Source of the DNA: Phocoena phocoena
Taxonomy: Eukaryota > Chordata > Mammalia > Artiodactyla > Phocoenidae
DNA length: 64,000 bases
Direction of reading: 5' to 3'
Assembly: GCF_963924675.1 (NCBI RefSeq)
Contig: NC_089238.1
Location: 42,178,879-42,242,878 of the forward strand
The notes beneath the pieces are model-generated. The model did not search any database. It saw only the letters and a list, made by a program, of their open reading frames with translations, and had not been told where the DNA came from. Numbering within the stretch: the stretch's first letter is position 1; each line of letters starts with the position of its first letter. Made by a program: the position numbers and the translations under genes. Shown here one piece after another: positions 33,890-44,955 of the stretch.

Positions 33890-34004
33890 CTTTTTGTTTT
33901 TTGGCTGTGCCACATGGCTTGCGGGATCTTCACGTTCAGGGATCGAACCTGGGCCCCGGAGTGAAAGCGCCAGGTCCTAACCACTGGACCGACAGGGAAT
34001 TCCC
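33890..34004 (-). repeat. CHR SINE, minimal form (first of a same-target pair)
   Basis: T-rich tail, 'ggctgtgccacatggcttgc', 'cagggatcgaacctgggccc', head 'gacagggaattccc'. Flanked by ggaatctgcatttt (33876-33889) and aggaatctactttttt (from 34005). Confidence 0.9.
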
Positions 34005-34011
34005 AGGAATC

Positions 34012-34017
<6 letters not shown>

Positions 34018-34048
<31 letters not shown>

Positions 34049-34239
34049 GGTACACGGGCCTCTCACCGCTGCGGCCTCTCCCGTTGCGGAGCACAGGCTC
34101 CGGACGTGCAGGCTCAGCTGCCATGGCTCACGGGCCCAGCCGCTCCGCGGCACGTGGGATCTCCCCGGGCCAGGGCACGAACCCGTGTCCCCTGCATCGG
34201 CAGGCGGACTCTCAACCACTGCGCCACCAGGGAAGCCCC
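34018..34239 (-). repeat. CHR SINE, short-body form (second of a same-target pair)
   Basis: Long poly(T), full minus-oriented body and head. The third target copy, aggaatctacattttt, starts at 34240. Confidence 0.92.
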
Positions 34240-34255
34240 AGGAATCTACATTTTT

Positions 34256-34900
34256 AACATAGCCTTCTCAGTTGACTCACGCACACCGGGGTTAAGTGTG
34301 AATTGTTCATTTCACATATATGTGTACAGAGCTGTGTCCCTTTGCATTTGCTACAAATCTCTATTGCTAGCACTTAAATTTATATATATGTAAATGTTTT
34401 GTTTCTTTCAGAAATTTCTGAAATAGTAATGTGCTTAGGTACTATATGGAGATGGAATCACCGGAGCTCATAATGGTAGCAGTTTGTGAAAAAGAAGGAA
34501 TTTCAGGACCTTGAAAGGTGAGTAGGCACTGGAAGGAAGGGGAGTATCTTAAGTGGGTAGACCTGGCATGATCACAGATGTGGGCTTATACCAGTAGGTC
34601 TAGGGGTCAGTGGCTGGAGCACAAGACTAAAGGGAATGGTGGAAATGGTTGGGGATGGATTATGGGTATGGGAGAGTGACACGATGAAAATGACATCTCC
34701 CCATGACCAGTTTGTCTGTTGCAATGGCAGTTAAAAATAAATAGCTAACAACACTGCATAGAAACCAAACTCATAATTCGAAAATGCCGGAACCTCTAGC
34801 CAGCGACAGTTGAGGCGAATACTATTTTAGAACACAGAGAAACGAAAACAGTGTACATTGTCCTGATCACTGAAGAATTCGCTTAAAAATCAGGTCCCCC
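34256..34900. other. Intergenic, nothing recognised
   Basis: No gene or named repeat is seen. Confidence 0.45.
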
Positions 34901-35029
34901 CCCCCATTCCGCCCTGAGCCTTATTAAGATAAAACTGACATACAACAAAATCAGATTCTTAGTAGTGGCACAAACTTGGGATACTACATATCGTACCCCC
35001 AATCACTTTCTCTAGGCCTCGGCCCACCG

Positions 35030-35205
35030 CCTGTTATTTATGTATTTATTACTATGTGCAAAGCGCTCTGCATGTATGTGTATACACTCTCACTTAATCG
35101 GCCAGATTTCTCTACAGGGTAGAGTGTATCATGCCCATTTTACTGGTGAGGAGGAAACTGAGCCTAAGAATGGATTTCCCATATCACAGCCTGGAGGCTG
35201 CAAAA
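35030..35205 (-). repeat. MIR SINE, antisense
   Basis: 'tgtgcaaagcgctctgcatg', 'catgcccattttactggtga', 'ggaggaaactgagcctaaga'. It sits immediately upstream of the CYB5B promoter block. Confidence 0.65.
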
Positions 35206-35229
35206 ATGTAAAGCTGGGGCTGGAACAGA

Positions 35230-35719
35230 GGCTGCGCCGGAAGTGGGCGGGGAAACGAGTTCCGCGTGATTCAGGAGGGATCCACGGCAAAGGGAAGGGA
35301 AACGTGAAAATGGTGATTCGGCCCCATCTTCCAGAATTCTGCAGGCCCCTACGACAAGTGAAGAAACTTCTCTTTCAGACGACGTGTCTCGCTTAGGCGC
35401 CTTTCCAAAATCACGGTATCTGATTGGTGAGATTGGAGGAGATGGATGGTCCTGATTGGTAAGTTGGACCTCGAACCAGGCTTGCGCCCCTAGGATCGGG
35501 CGAGGAGTGGGTGGGATTTGAAATTGAATCCCCCGTTTCATTGGTGAAAAGAAAACGAACCAGGAACTATTAGGAAGCGTAATTGGCTGTTGCCAGGAGC
35601 CTCCGCTGGCCTTATGGGCCCGGGTTACGGAAGCCGGGGAGGACTGAGCGTGAGGTCTACCTGCAGGAAGTTGGCAACGGAAACCGGGATAGCGGTAGAG
35701 AAGAGGTACCTCAGGCCCA
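35230..35719 (+). promoter_or_regulatory. CYB5B: CYB5B promoter, TATA-less, multiple CCAAT boxes, ETS and GC boxes
   Basis: GC-rich block directly upstream of the CYB5B start codon. Inverted CCAAT boxes (ATTGG) occur at 35423-35427, 35432-35436, 35455-35459, 35540-35544 and 35582-35586. Of these, the contexts tgattggtga, ctgattggta and tcattggtga fit NF-Y sites best. An ETS-type site (gccggaagt, 35236-35244) abuts a GC box (gggcgggg, 35245-35252). No TATA box is seen. The transcription start is not determined; it probably lies between 35590 and 35715. Confidence 0.65.
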
Positions 35720-35881
35720 ATGGCGACTGTGGAAGCAAGTGGCAGCGATGGGAAAGGGCGAGGGGTCGAGACTTCCGTCACGTATTACCGATTGGAGGAG
35801 GTGGCGAAACGCAACTCCCCGAAGGAGATTTGGCTGGTGATCCACGGGCGAGTCTACGATGTCACCCGCTTCCTTAACGAG
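35720..35881 (+). CDS. CYB5B: CYB5B coding exon 1: N-terminus and first half of heme domain
   Basis: Encodes 54 residues, from MATVEASGSDGKGRGVETS through TYYRLEEVAKRNSPKEIWLV to IHGRVYDVTRFLNE. This is the N-terminus of cytochrome b5 type B, the tail-anchored cytochrome b5 of the outer mitochondrial membrane that passes electrons from NADH-cytochrome b5 reductases, for example to the amidoxime-reducing complex. The fold begins at TYYRLEEVAKRN, and the IHGRVYDVTRFLNEHPGG signature of cytochrome b5 is split by the intron. Donor GAG|gtgggg (GT at 35882), phase 0. The start is fixed because an in-frame TAG lies at 35696-35698 with no other ATG before 35720. The four-residue MSGS extension remembered from human is TSGP here. 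Confidence 0.97.
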
Positions 35882-36079
35882 GTGGGGCCCGGGTGGTGGG
35901 CGGCCCCTGGGAGCTGCAGCGGCGAGGGTGGTCGGGCCCGGAAACGCTGCTAGGGTGTGTATGGGAGGGAAGTGAGGCCTGGCTGAGGGCGAAGAGGCGT
36001 ACGGAAGGGAATACGACACTCCGAGACGGAGATTGGGGGGCCTTAGGTGTGCATGCATTTCCAGCCGTCACTAAACTCG

Positions 36080-36255
36080 TGCCTTGAGTCACATATTGAG
36101 CACTTACGACGTGCTTGGCTAAACTCTGAGTCACCATTATGCCCACTTTACGGAAAGGGAAACTGAGACTCAGGGTCTCTCACCTAACAACCTAGAGCCA
36201 TTCGAACCCAGGTCTGAAAGCTCCAAACCTCTGCTCTTTCCACTATGCCTTCTGA
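36080..36255 (-). repeat. MIR SINE, antisense
   Basis: 'attgagcacttacgacgtgc', 'gcccactttacggaaaggga', 'gccattcgaacccaggtctg', 'ctctgctctttccactatgc'. Confidence 0.75.
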
Positions 36256-36443
36256 AGTAATATCATTTTTTGCTTTTCATTTTTTTGAGAAGCTGAGATG
36301 CCTCCTCCTTTCCCCCCATTATGCTGCCTTTCTTTTATCTATTTTGAGTTGACCTTGAGTCCAGAGGTTATGAGTTGATTTTTTTTTTTTTTTTTGGCCA
36401 TTGACTCAGGTTCTGTCACCCTCTTTTGTAAAATCAAGCCTGT

Positions 36444-36480
36444 TGTATTAGGGTGTTTTTTTTTTTTTTTTGTATTAGGT
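36444..36480 (-). repeat. Poly(T) tract flanked by a short direct repeat
   Basis: ttgtattagg occurs on both sides of an approximately 18-base, almost pure T tract (copies near 36443-36452 and 36470-36479). No SINE or L1 body lies between them. Confidence 0.7.
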
Positions 36481-36559
36481 TTTACAAGTTCTCAAGACCC
36501 TGGTACAACTGAGTGATTTTTTTTGTTTTGTTTTCAAGGAAACAGACTTTCAATTTGTT

Positions 36560-36745
36560 TAACTCTGTTGAGGTGTAATTTACATACAATAAATTGTGCT
36601 TATTTAAAATGTACAGTTTGATGAGTTTTGCCAAATGTATTCACCCATGTAATCACAACTTCAATTAAGAGTGTTTTCATCACCCTAAAAAGTTCCCTCT
36701 TGCTTTTTTGCAGTCATTCCCCTCACTCCCAATCCCTGAGGGTTT
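36560..36745 (-). repeat. L1 3'-end fragment, antisense
   Basis: 'ctgttgaggtgtaatttaca', 'tgtacagtttgatgagtttt', 'acccatgtaatcacaacttc'. Confidence 0.6.
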
Positions 36746-37045
36746 AGGATATTTTAAATGCTTATTTATTTATTTATGGTGTGTATTATTTTATTTTCAG
36801 TAATAGATTAATAATCTTGTGGTTAATTTCTTGTAAATTCTTGTATAATATAATCCTGCTATAACTGAGAAAAAGTTTCATTTCGCTTCATTCTCTTTCT
36901 GGAGCAAATGTACCAGCAAAATTTGTTTTCTACTAATTTGGGGCTTACAGGATAAAGCTCTACATCCTGATTCATAAATCTATAAAAACTTTTAAAACGT
37001 AAAATTTCCCAAAAAGAATATTGTTTTATTTTAGTATTACTTTTT

Positions 37046-37378
37046 TAAATAAATTTTTTAAAAAATTTATTTATTTTTGGCTGTGTTGGGCCTTTGTTGC
37101 TGTTCGCGGGCCTTCTCTAGTTGAGGGGAGCGGGGGCTACTCTTCCTTGCGGTGCATGGGCTTCTCATTGTGGTGGCTTCTCTTGCTGCGGAGCACAGGC
37201 TCTAGGCGTGTGGACTTCAGTAGTTGTGGCTCGTGGGCTCTAGAGAACAGGTTCAGTAGTTGTGGCGCTCAGGCTTAGTTGCTCCACAGCCCGTGGGATC
37301 TTCCCCGACCAGGGCTCAAACCTGTGTTCCCTGCATTGGCCGGTGGGTTCTTAACCACTGCGCCACCAGGGAAGTCCC
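37046..37378 (-). repeat. CHR SINE, long form
   Basis: AT-rich tail at the left, 'ggctgtgttgggcctttgtt', head 'gccaccagggaagtccc' at the right. Confidence 0.9.
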
Positions 37379-38084
37379 TTTTTTTTTGGTCCCCCTTTGT
37401 TTTTTTTTAAGGACATTGTTTTAAATAAATCTTTCTAGTGGCCAATAAGTTAACATCTTAGAATTTAGTAGCTTCTTGTATTTGTAGGCTGTATGGCATT
37501 TATGCTTTTAAAAGTGCTTTCCCGTTATATCAGCCTCAAATTAGCTAGTTGAAAGTGAGTTGGATAGTAGTGAGCCTTATTTTAACAGGGATATAAGAAA
37601 CAGGTTCAGAGAGATTTTGGTCAGACAGTTGATTAGTGGCAGGGTGTGCTTTAGATAAATACCTTGGTTTCTCTTGTCTATACAGTATTACTTTGGAATT
37701 CTAGACTTAGCTATGTCGTTTGATGTATGCCTCATAATAAGTTTCAAGTGTGGCTTGTAGCATGCCTGGTAAAGCATAGTTCATAATGGGCCAGTAATGT
37801 TTTTCATTTGTGGTTTCATTTCCCCCCCAGTTTCTTCTTGATTGATTCAGAATAGATAATGAACTTGGAAGGAACACTCAGTGCGTGTAGTGGACATGAG
37901 TTTAATCTTTAATAGTGGTTCCCAGCCTGGTTTACCACATGCTGATGGAGCCAGAGACATCACAGGTGTGCCAGGGGCAGCCCTTCAAGCTTGAGTTGCC
38001 AATCTTTACCTGTAGTTAGCCATTCTAACTTACCTGTTCCAGCATCTCTGTCCCTGTGTTCTTCTTCACTCCAAGTCTAGTCAT

Positions 38085-38565
38085 TCATTCACTTACTCAT
38101 TCAAATATTTATCAAGTGTCTACTAAGTGCCAGATACTGTTCTAGGTGCTGAGGATGCAGCAGCAGAGAGTTAAGCATTTATGCCCTCGTGGAGATTACC
38201 ATCTATGGGAAGCAGAAAATAAGCAGAGTACATAACTAAAATATATGCTATGTTAAGTGCTAAGGAGAAAAATAAAGCAGGGAAGAGGTCTGTGGACATG
38301 TATGGGGTGAGGGCGTGAAGATGAGGGGTTGAAATTTCAGGTATGATGGCCAGAAATAGCTTGATTAAGAAGATGACTAGAGTAAAGGCCTTCTGTTAAG
38401 GGAGCTGGCCATGTGGATATCTGCAGGAAGAGCTTTCCTGGCAGAGGGAGCAAGTTCAAAGGCCTTGAGGTGTAAGTATATCTGGTGTGTTTGACGAACA
38501 GTGAGGGAGGTTATGGTAGCCGGAGAGTATTAGATGAGGTCAGTATGATCAAGGAGGGGACAGGT
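38085..38565 (-). repeat. L2 LINE 3' fragment, antisense, long
   Basis: 'tcattcacttactcattcaa', 'gtgccagatactgttctagg', 'gccctcgtggagattaccat', 'aagttcaaaggccttgaggt' follow the L2 3' end in reverse for nearly 500 bases. Confidence 0.8.
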
Positions 38566-39084
38566 CAAGTACAGCTATTGTGAACCTCTGTTTAGAAAGA
38601 AAATCATATAAAAATGGTTACAATATCTTATGACATTGACTAGAACATATCAAAGTGCATCTCTCTTAGCAAGGGTAAGTATGATTTTATAAACCTTTGT
38701 TCACAAAGCATGTTTTTGTGAACCTTTGTTTCAGTTAATATTCTTGTTTTCTTACTGTATCACAAGTGAGAGAAGTTTGGAATCCATTGTTTTATGTATA
38801 ATTAACCATTTCTGAAATGAGTAACTTAACACATAGTGCTGTTTTAAAGCTTTCTATGTATTTTTTAGTGACTGTTGGCATAAGTGGGAATACTAGGTTG
38901 GAGGGAAAAACAATACAGAAGGGAAGAAAGTAAAACTCTTTAAACCCCAAGAATTTGTTTGAATCCTTCTACATCGTCCACGCATATACCAATGTATACA
39001 GATATGTATAAGTAGAAATGGAATCCTAGTATTCCTTAATTGAATTATAGTGTCTATTAATTGATTTGGTTTAATAGTAATAGT

Positions 39085-39275
39085 ATTTCTTGGGTGCTTA
39101 TTATTCTGGTGGCTTACATGTAATTTCTTTTTTAACCCTCCTAACAACCCATTTTAGAGATTAGAAAGCTGAGGAGCAGAGAAATAACTTTCACAAAGTC
39201 ATAATGTTAAGTGGTACAGGTGGAGTTTGAACTCAGGCAGTCTGACCAGATAACCTATGCCCACTACATTAGGAT
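39085..39275 (-). repeat. MIR SINE, antisense
   Basis: 'cttgggtgcttattattctg', 'cctcctaacaacccatttta', 'tggagtttgaactcaggcag'. Confidence 0.7.
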
Positions 39276-39419
39276 TTGCCTCAATTTTTTTTATGGCTAT
39301 AGAGTATGGAATTAGGTCTGTTTTACAACCACCTTCTTCCACATCTTAGATATAATTTGGAAAGATTGGGAATGTGATAGAGGGAAGTTAGAATTAGTAC
39401 CTTTTTTCTGGAACCCAGG

Positions 39420-39800
39420 TAATTTTTTCATTTTTTGAATAGGTCATACGGGTACATTGTGAAAAGCCTTCCTCCCATCTGCCCAGTTCGACCTCCTCCT
39501 AAAGTTAGCTACTGCTGTTTGTGAATCCTTCCAGAGTTTTGTTTTGCATGTACAAGCAAAAGTGAATGTAGTTCCTCCCACTCTTTTTTTTTTTCACCCA
39601 TAAGGTAACAGAATATAATACCTGCTGAAATATGCCTTGCTTTTTTCATGTAACTATATCTCAGGAGTCTTTCCATATCCATACCTGGAATACTTCTTTA
39701 TTCTTCATAGAATTTGTTGGACTGATTATAATTTGTTTAAGCAGTCTCATATTTATAAACATTTAGGTTGTTAGTAATATTTTGCCATCTAAGTTTTTCC
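39420..39800 (-). repeat. L1-like 3' fragment, antisense
   Basis: 'cctgctgaaatatgccttgc', 'ctcaggagtctttccatatc', 'cataacatttaggttgtt'-type sequence of an old L1-like 3' end. Confidence 0.45.
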
Positions 39801-39804
39801 CCTG

Positions 39805-40700
39805 CCTAAGTCAACTCTATTGAGATCTAATGTACATACAATAAAATGTATAGATTTTATATGTGGAGTTCAGTGAGCTTTGAAAAATGTCTCATCTGTG
39901 TAATCACCATCACAATCACTGTATAGAACATTTCTACCATCTATGTTCCCGTACAACCACTGATTTGATTTCTAACACTGCAGACCCGTATGTGTTCTTA
40001 TTTGTCTAACATCTTTCGCTTAACATATCTGTGAGATTCATCTATATTTTTTCTGTGTATCTGCAATTTATTCCTATTTAGTGCTTCTTATTTCATTGTA
40101 ACCATACTAAAATTTAGCTATTTGCCTGTTGATTGACACTTGGGTTGTTTCCAATTATGGGCTATTATGAATAAACCTGCTTTGTACTTTTACGTGCAAA
40201 TCTTTGTGTGGACATATATTTTCATTCCTCTTGGGTAAATAGCTAGGAGTGAGATTGCTGGGTCATATTTTTTGTTTTTGTCTTTGTTTTACTTTTTAAG
40301 CAACTGCCAGACCTTTTCCCAGTCGCACCAGCAACACATTAGTTTTCCAGTTTCTCCACATCCTCATTGACAAGTTTTGTCAGTGATTTACTTTTAACCA
40401 CTCTAATGGGTGTGTGCTGATATATAATAATGGTTTTAACTTACATTTGCCTGATGACTAATGATGTTGAGTATCTTCATGGGCTAATTGGCCATTTGCA
40501 TGTCTTGTAAAGTGTCTGTTCAGTCTTGCTCGTTTTTAATTGGTTTGTTCTCTTATTGACTTGAAAGCAGTCCTTATATATTTTGGATGCAAGTCCTTTC
40601 AGAAATATGTATTGCGAGTATTTTCTCACAGTCTGTATTTTGCCTTTACATTTTCTTAAGTGTCTTTTGAAGAGAATTTTGGTGATACACACACACACAT
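39805..40700 (-). repeat. L1 3' end and ORF2 C-terminal part, antisense
   Basis: 'caactctattgagatctaat', 'tgaataaacctgctttgtac', 'gtgagattgctgggtcatat', 'ccagtttctccacatcctca', 'gcctgatgactaatgatgtt', 'tattttctcacagtctgtat' run in order as antisense L1. Confidence 0.8.
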
Positions 40701-40758
40701 ATATATATATACACATACATACATATATACACACATATTTGGTGATATATATATATAA
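40685..40758. repeat. CA/TA microsatellite
   Basis: Alternating acacac, atatat and acat units, partly duplicated around 'ttggtgatatatat'. Confidence 0.85.
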
Positions 40759-40769
40759 AACACATTTTA

Positions 40770-41005
40770 ATGGCTGGATGTGGGCTTTGGGGTTCAAGAG
40801 TCTTGTTCAGTTTCCTACTTTACCGTAACCTTGGGCAGTTGTGCTCTGTAAAGGCCTTTTTCCATCTCCTCAAGGGAGATAATAGTACCTACTTCACAGG
40901 GTGGTTGTTGAGACAATTGATTTAGGTAATTCATATAAAGACTTATCATGGTACCTGGCATAAAGAGTTCAGTAAGTGTTAGTGGTTATTTTTATTAATA
41001 ATAAA
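40770..41005 (+). repeat. MIR SINE, sense
   Basis: 'gtgggctttggggttcaaga', 'aataatagtacctacttcac', 'agggtggttgttgagacaat', 'cagtaagtgttagtggttat'. Confidence 0.8.
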
Positions 41006-41524
41006 AAAATATATTGTTTCCTGTAGCATCTTTTGAGTGCTTACTAACTAGCGCATGCTCTGAAGATTTAAAGGTGAATTAGATGCTTTGGACTTGCTGG
41101 GAAGATGAGATCTGTGTACAAGCAATTGTCGTGTAAGGTAGAGTGGTCTTGCCTTTGGAAAGATGGAGAATGCAGGCTCTGTTTGGTGCCACCCTAGGGT
41201 ACCCCTTGAAAGCTTCAGTGTCTGACTAATAACAATTCTTACTGGATTTCTCCAAGCCTGGTCAAAAGAAAGTGCAATTTGATCGTTATCTAGCTTGTGG
41301 AATTACCAAATCTGTAGAAAGTATGCTTTCTTTCCTTGAACGGTCTCAAGTGGTTGGTCCTAGGGAAGGCTAGAAAGAAGATGAGGCAAAATTTAAACTC
41401 CAGCACTGTCTAGGTGAGCTGCCCTGATCACAAATCGACTTTGGTTTATTTATTCGTGCAGCATACATGCCAGAGAGGGGGAGAGGGCAGATGGGAGGGA
41501 AGGAGGGCAGAGGGAGTGACCCCT

Positions 41525-41720
41525 AGATCTCACTATGTTCCAGGTTCTATGCTATGTTCAGGAATACAGCCATGAATAAGACAACCATGGTCCCTGTTCT
41601 TAGGGAGTTTATAGTCTAGTGGAGGAAGAAAGACATTAAATAAATAATTGCAACTGTGATAGTACCATGAAGATGCCTAAGGAATTGTGAGAATCTGTAG
41701 CAGTGGTACCTAGTACAGTG
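41525..41720 (-). repeat. L2 LINE 3' fragment, antisense
   Basis: 'tcactatgttccaggttcta', 'tccctgttcttagggagttt', 'ggaggaagaaagacattaaa'. Confidence 0.7.
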
Positions 41721-42119
41721 GGGATAAGGGTATGTAATCTGGTGGGAATAAGTTATGTTCAGATCTGCAGACCTGAAATTCAGACCGTGAGCAATTGTGA
41801 CTGCCAGGGTTACACCATTTCTGGCAGCCATCAAGTTAACCTCTCCTAGGTGACACCCCTGCCTTACTAGGTTCTTTCTAATCCAAATGCAAATACCTAT
41901 GGACCTGCACCATTTCCTGCTGTTCAACACCCAGGTCTATTATCTTTTTCTGAGTTGTCAGACCGTTTTTTAGGAAGTAGTTTTTGTCCTCTCCAAAACT
42001 TTAACACCCATATCTTATTTTGATGAGGTATTCTGCTAATCTGTTTGGGTAGGCTGGCCTAATTTTGCAGCTTCTGTAATCTTAATGTTTCTAGATTTCA
42101 TTTTCCAAGTCAGGTGATC

Positions 42120-42316
42120 TTTTGCGGTACGCGGGCCTCTCACTGTTGTGGCCTCTCCCGTTGTAGAGCACAGGTTCCGGATGTGCAGGCTCAGCGGCCA
42201 TGGCTCATGGGCCCAGCCGCTCCGCGGCATGTGGGATCTTCCCAGACCGGGGCACGAACCCATGTCCCCTGCATCGGCAGGCAGACTCTCAACCACTGCG
42301 CTACCAGAGAAGCCCC
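42120..42316 (-). repeat. CHR SINE, short-body form
   Basis: Minus-oriented body, with head 'gctaccagagaagcccc' at the right; the tail is only a few T. Starts about 75 bases before the next SINE. Confidence 0.9.
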
Positions 42317-42389
42317 ATATTGACATTTTTATTACATCAGCATGGAATTTCCATTCACAGAGAATTTGTGTAATTTTTTCCCAGCAAGA

Positions 42390-42597
42390 TTTTTTTTTTT
42401 TTTTGCTGTACGCGGGCCTCTCACTGTTGTGGCCTCTCCCGTTGCAGAGCACAGGCTCCGGACGCGCAGGCTTAGTGGCCATGGCTCAGGGGCCTTAGCC
42501 ATTCCGCGGCATGTGGGATCTTCCCAGACCGGGGCACAAACCTGTGTCCCCATCATCGGCAGGCGGACTCTCAACCACTGCGCCACCAGGGAAGCCC
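42390..42597 (-). repeat. CHR SINE, short-body form
   Basis: Poly(T) 42390-42404, full body and head 'gccaccagggaagccc'. Confidence 0.92.
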
Positions 42598-43359
42598 TTT
42601 TTATTCTGTAACTGTTTGTTATTCTTCACATTCTCCTCTTTTCTGCCCATCTGTCCCCTATCCTTTCCATAGAATTAGTAATCTGGAAGTATTATTTTCT
42701 GTTAGCAATTTGTCCTCTTTCTTTTCTATATTAAAACATAAAGTTTCTGTCCTCCTTTCAGTAATACTTAGTAAATGAACTTAAGGAAAAGCCAAAAGGC
42801 TTCCCCTGCTCCCTACCACATATTCCATGGACAATTGCCCGACTAAAAGCCTTCCCAAGAGGACATTACAAAGTTTCCTTTGTATCTAAAGTATTTCACT
42901 TGATTATTGCTGGTCTGAGGTAGAAATGAATCGATCACAGGCATTGTTTCATCAATTGAAAGTTTATGATCTTGGTTGCCATATAGTTTATTTGAAATAT
43001 TTGTAGTGTTATATAATTGCTCATGCATTAAAAGCTGAGACAAGATCCATTAGTCTTAAAACACAAAGGCTATCCAGTTCAAAAGAATCGTTTTTGCAAA
43101 TTCATATGAGATTTAAAAGCAAAGCAGATCCTAGAAAAAATGGGAAATGTGTACTGCCTTATATTAGGTTTACTTAATAAAAATAGGGAGAAACTTATGA
43201 TTGTCCAATAGATTTGAATAACACTGGTAACCAACCAATCTAGGTGACTGAGGATAACCTCCAGACTCCTTGGTCTTATTTGTTTTGTTTTGCTGTGATT
43301 CAGACGAAAGTAAACTTTTGGGCTTATGTTAATTATAGGTATATAAACCTAGCTTTGTG

Positions 43360-43682
43360 TGTGTATGTGGTAAAATATATATAACATAAAAATTTGCCAT
43401 TTTAAACTGTACTATTAGGTGGCATTAATTGCATTCACGGTTTGTGCAACCAACATCACTATCTATTTCTAAAACTATTTCATTACCCCAAACAGAAACT
43501 CTGTAACCATTAGGCAATAACTACCCTCTCATCACTCTTCCCAAGCCCCTGATACAACCTCTAATTTACTTTGTGTCTCTATGAATTTGCCTATTCTAGC
43601 TACCTGATATAAGTAGAATCATACAATATTTGTCCTTTTGTATCTGGCCTCTTTTACTTAACATGTTTAGGTTTTTAAATTT
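43360..43682 (-). repeat. L1 3'-end fragment, antisense (first of two in tandem)
   Basis: 'aacataaaaatttgccattt', 'ggcattaattgcattcacgg', 'ctctgtaaccattaggcaat', 'tctggcctcttttacttaac'. Confidence 0.7.
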
Positions 43683-44690
43683 TTATTTTTATTATGGTAA
43701 AATATACATAACATAAAATTTACTATTTTAACCATTTTTAAGTGTACGGTTCAATGGCATTAAGTACATTCACACTGTTGTGTGTCTATCACCATCAGCT
43801 GTTTCCAGAAATTTTTCATCATCCCAAATTGAAACTGTGCCCATTAAACAATAACTTCCCATTGCCACCTCCTCCCAGCCACTGGTAATCACTGTTCTAC
43901 CTTATATCTCTCTGAATTTTACTGTTCTAGATGGAATCATACAGTATTTGTCATTTTTGTCTGACTTATTTCGCTTAGAATAATGTCTTCAGGGTTCATC
44001 CATGTTGTAGCATGTCTCAGGATTTCACTCCTTTTTAAGGCTGAATAGTATTCCATGATATGTGTATACCACGTTTTGTTTGTCTGTTCATCCATTCATC
44101 AGTGGACACCTGGGTTGTCTCCACCTGTTGGCTATTGTGAACAGTGCTACAGTGAACAATGGCATACAAGTGTCTGTTTGAGTCTTTGTTTCCAGTTCAT
44201 TTGGATATATACCTAGCAGTGAAATTGCTGGGTCGTATGGTAATTATATTATAATTAGCTTTTTGAAGACACTCCAAACTGTTTTCCACAGCAGCTGTAC
44301 CGTTTTACATTCCCACCAGCAATGGATGAGGGTTCTAACTTCTCCATGGAACACTTGTAATTTTTCTGTTTTTCAGTCATAGCCATCCTAGCAGGTGTAA
44401 AGTGGTATCTTTTTGTGGTTCAGTTTGCATTTCCCTAATGACTAATGATGTTAAGCATCCTTTCATGTGCTTATTCGTTCTCTGTATCTTCTTGGGAGAA
44501 ATGGCTATTCAAGTTTTTTGCCCATTTTTAAATTGGATTGTTTGTCTTTTTGTTAAGTTAGATTTCTTTATATATTATGGATATTAATCCTTGATTAGAT
44601 ACGTGACTTGCAAATATTTTCTCCCATTCAGTAGGTTGTCTTTTCACTTTCTTGATAATGTCCTCTGACATTTTGATGGAGTAAGTCCTT
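43683..44690 (-). repeat. L1 3' end and ORF2 C-terminal part, antisense (second in tandem)
   Basis: Restarts with the same 3' end ('aacataaaatttactatttt') and continues through 'gaatagtattccatgatatg', 'gaaattgctgggtcgtatgg', 'attcccaccagcaatggatg' and 'atttccctaatgactaatga' toward ORF2. It is therefore a separate insertion next to 43360-43682. Confidence 0.8.
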
Positions 44691-44946
44691 CCATATCAGC
44701 AGTTACTTTCAATGTAAATGGATTCAACTCTCCAGTCAAAAGACAGAGATTGGCAGAATGGATAAAAATACGTGGTCTAACTATATGCCATCTGTAGGAG
44801 ACTCACTTTAGATTCAGAGACACTAATAGGTTGAAAGTGAAAGAACGGAATCATATTCCATGCAAATAGTAACAAAATAAGAGTAGAGGTGGCTATAATA
44901 ATATTAGATGAAAGAGATATTAAATCAAAAAAAAGCTTTTAATGGG
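44690..44946 (+). repeat. L1 ORF2 interior fragment, sense
   Basis: 'caatgtaaatggattcaact', 'agacagagattggcagaatg', 'gccatctgtaggagactcac' are L1 ORF2 landmarks in sense orientation. Confidence 0.75.
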
Positions 44947-44955
44947 CATAGAGTT

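Noticed and set aside
2674..35719. Bidirectional promoter shared by TERF2 and CYB5B
   Set aside because: The genes are divergent but separated by about 33 kb of repeat-rich DNA, each with its own GC-rich promoter.
35164..35781. 205-codon open frame on the minus strand overlapping the CYB5B promoter and exon 1
   Set aside because: No recognisable domain; it lies antisense to a GC-rich promoter and exon, where long chance frames are common. A divergent non-coding transcript is possible but unsupported.
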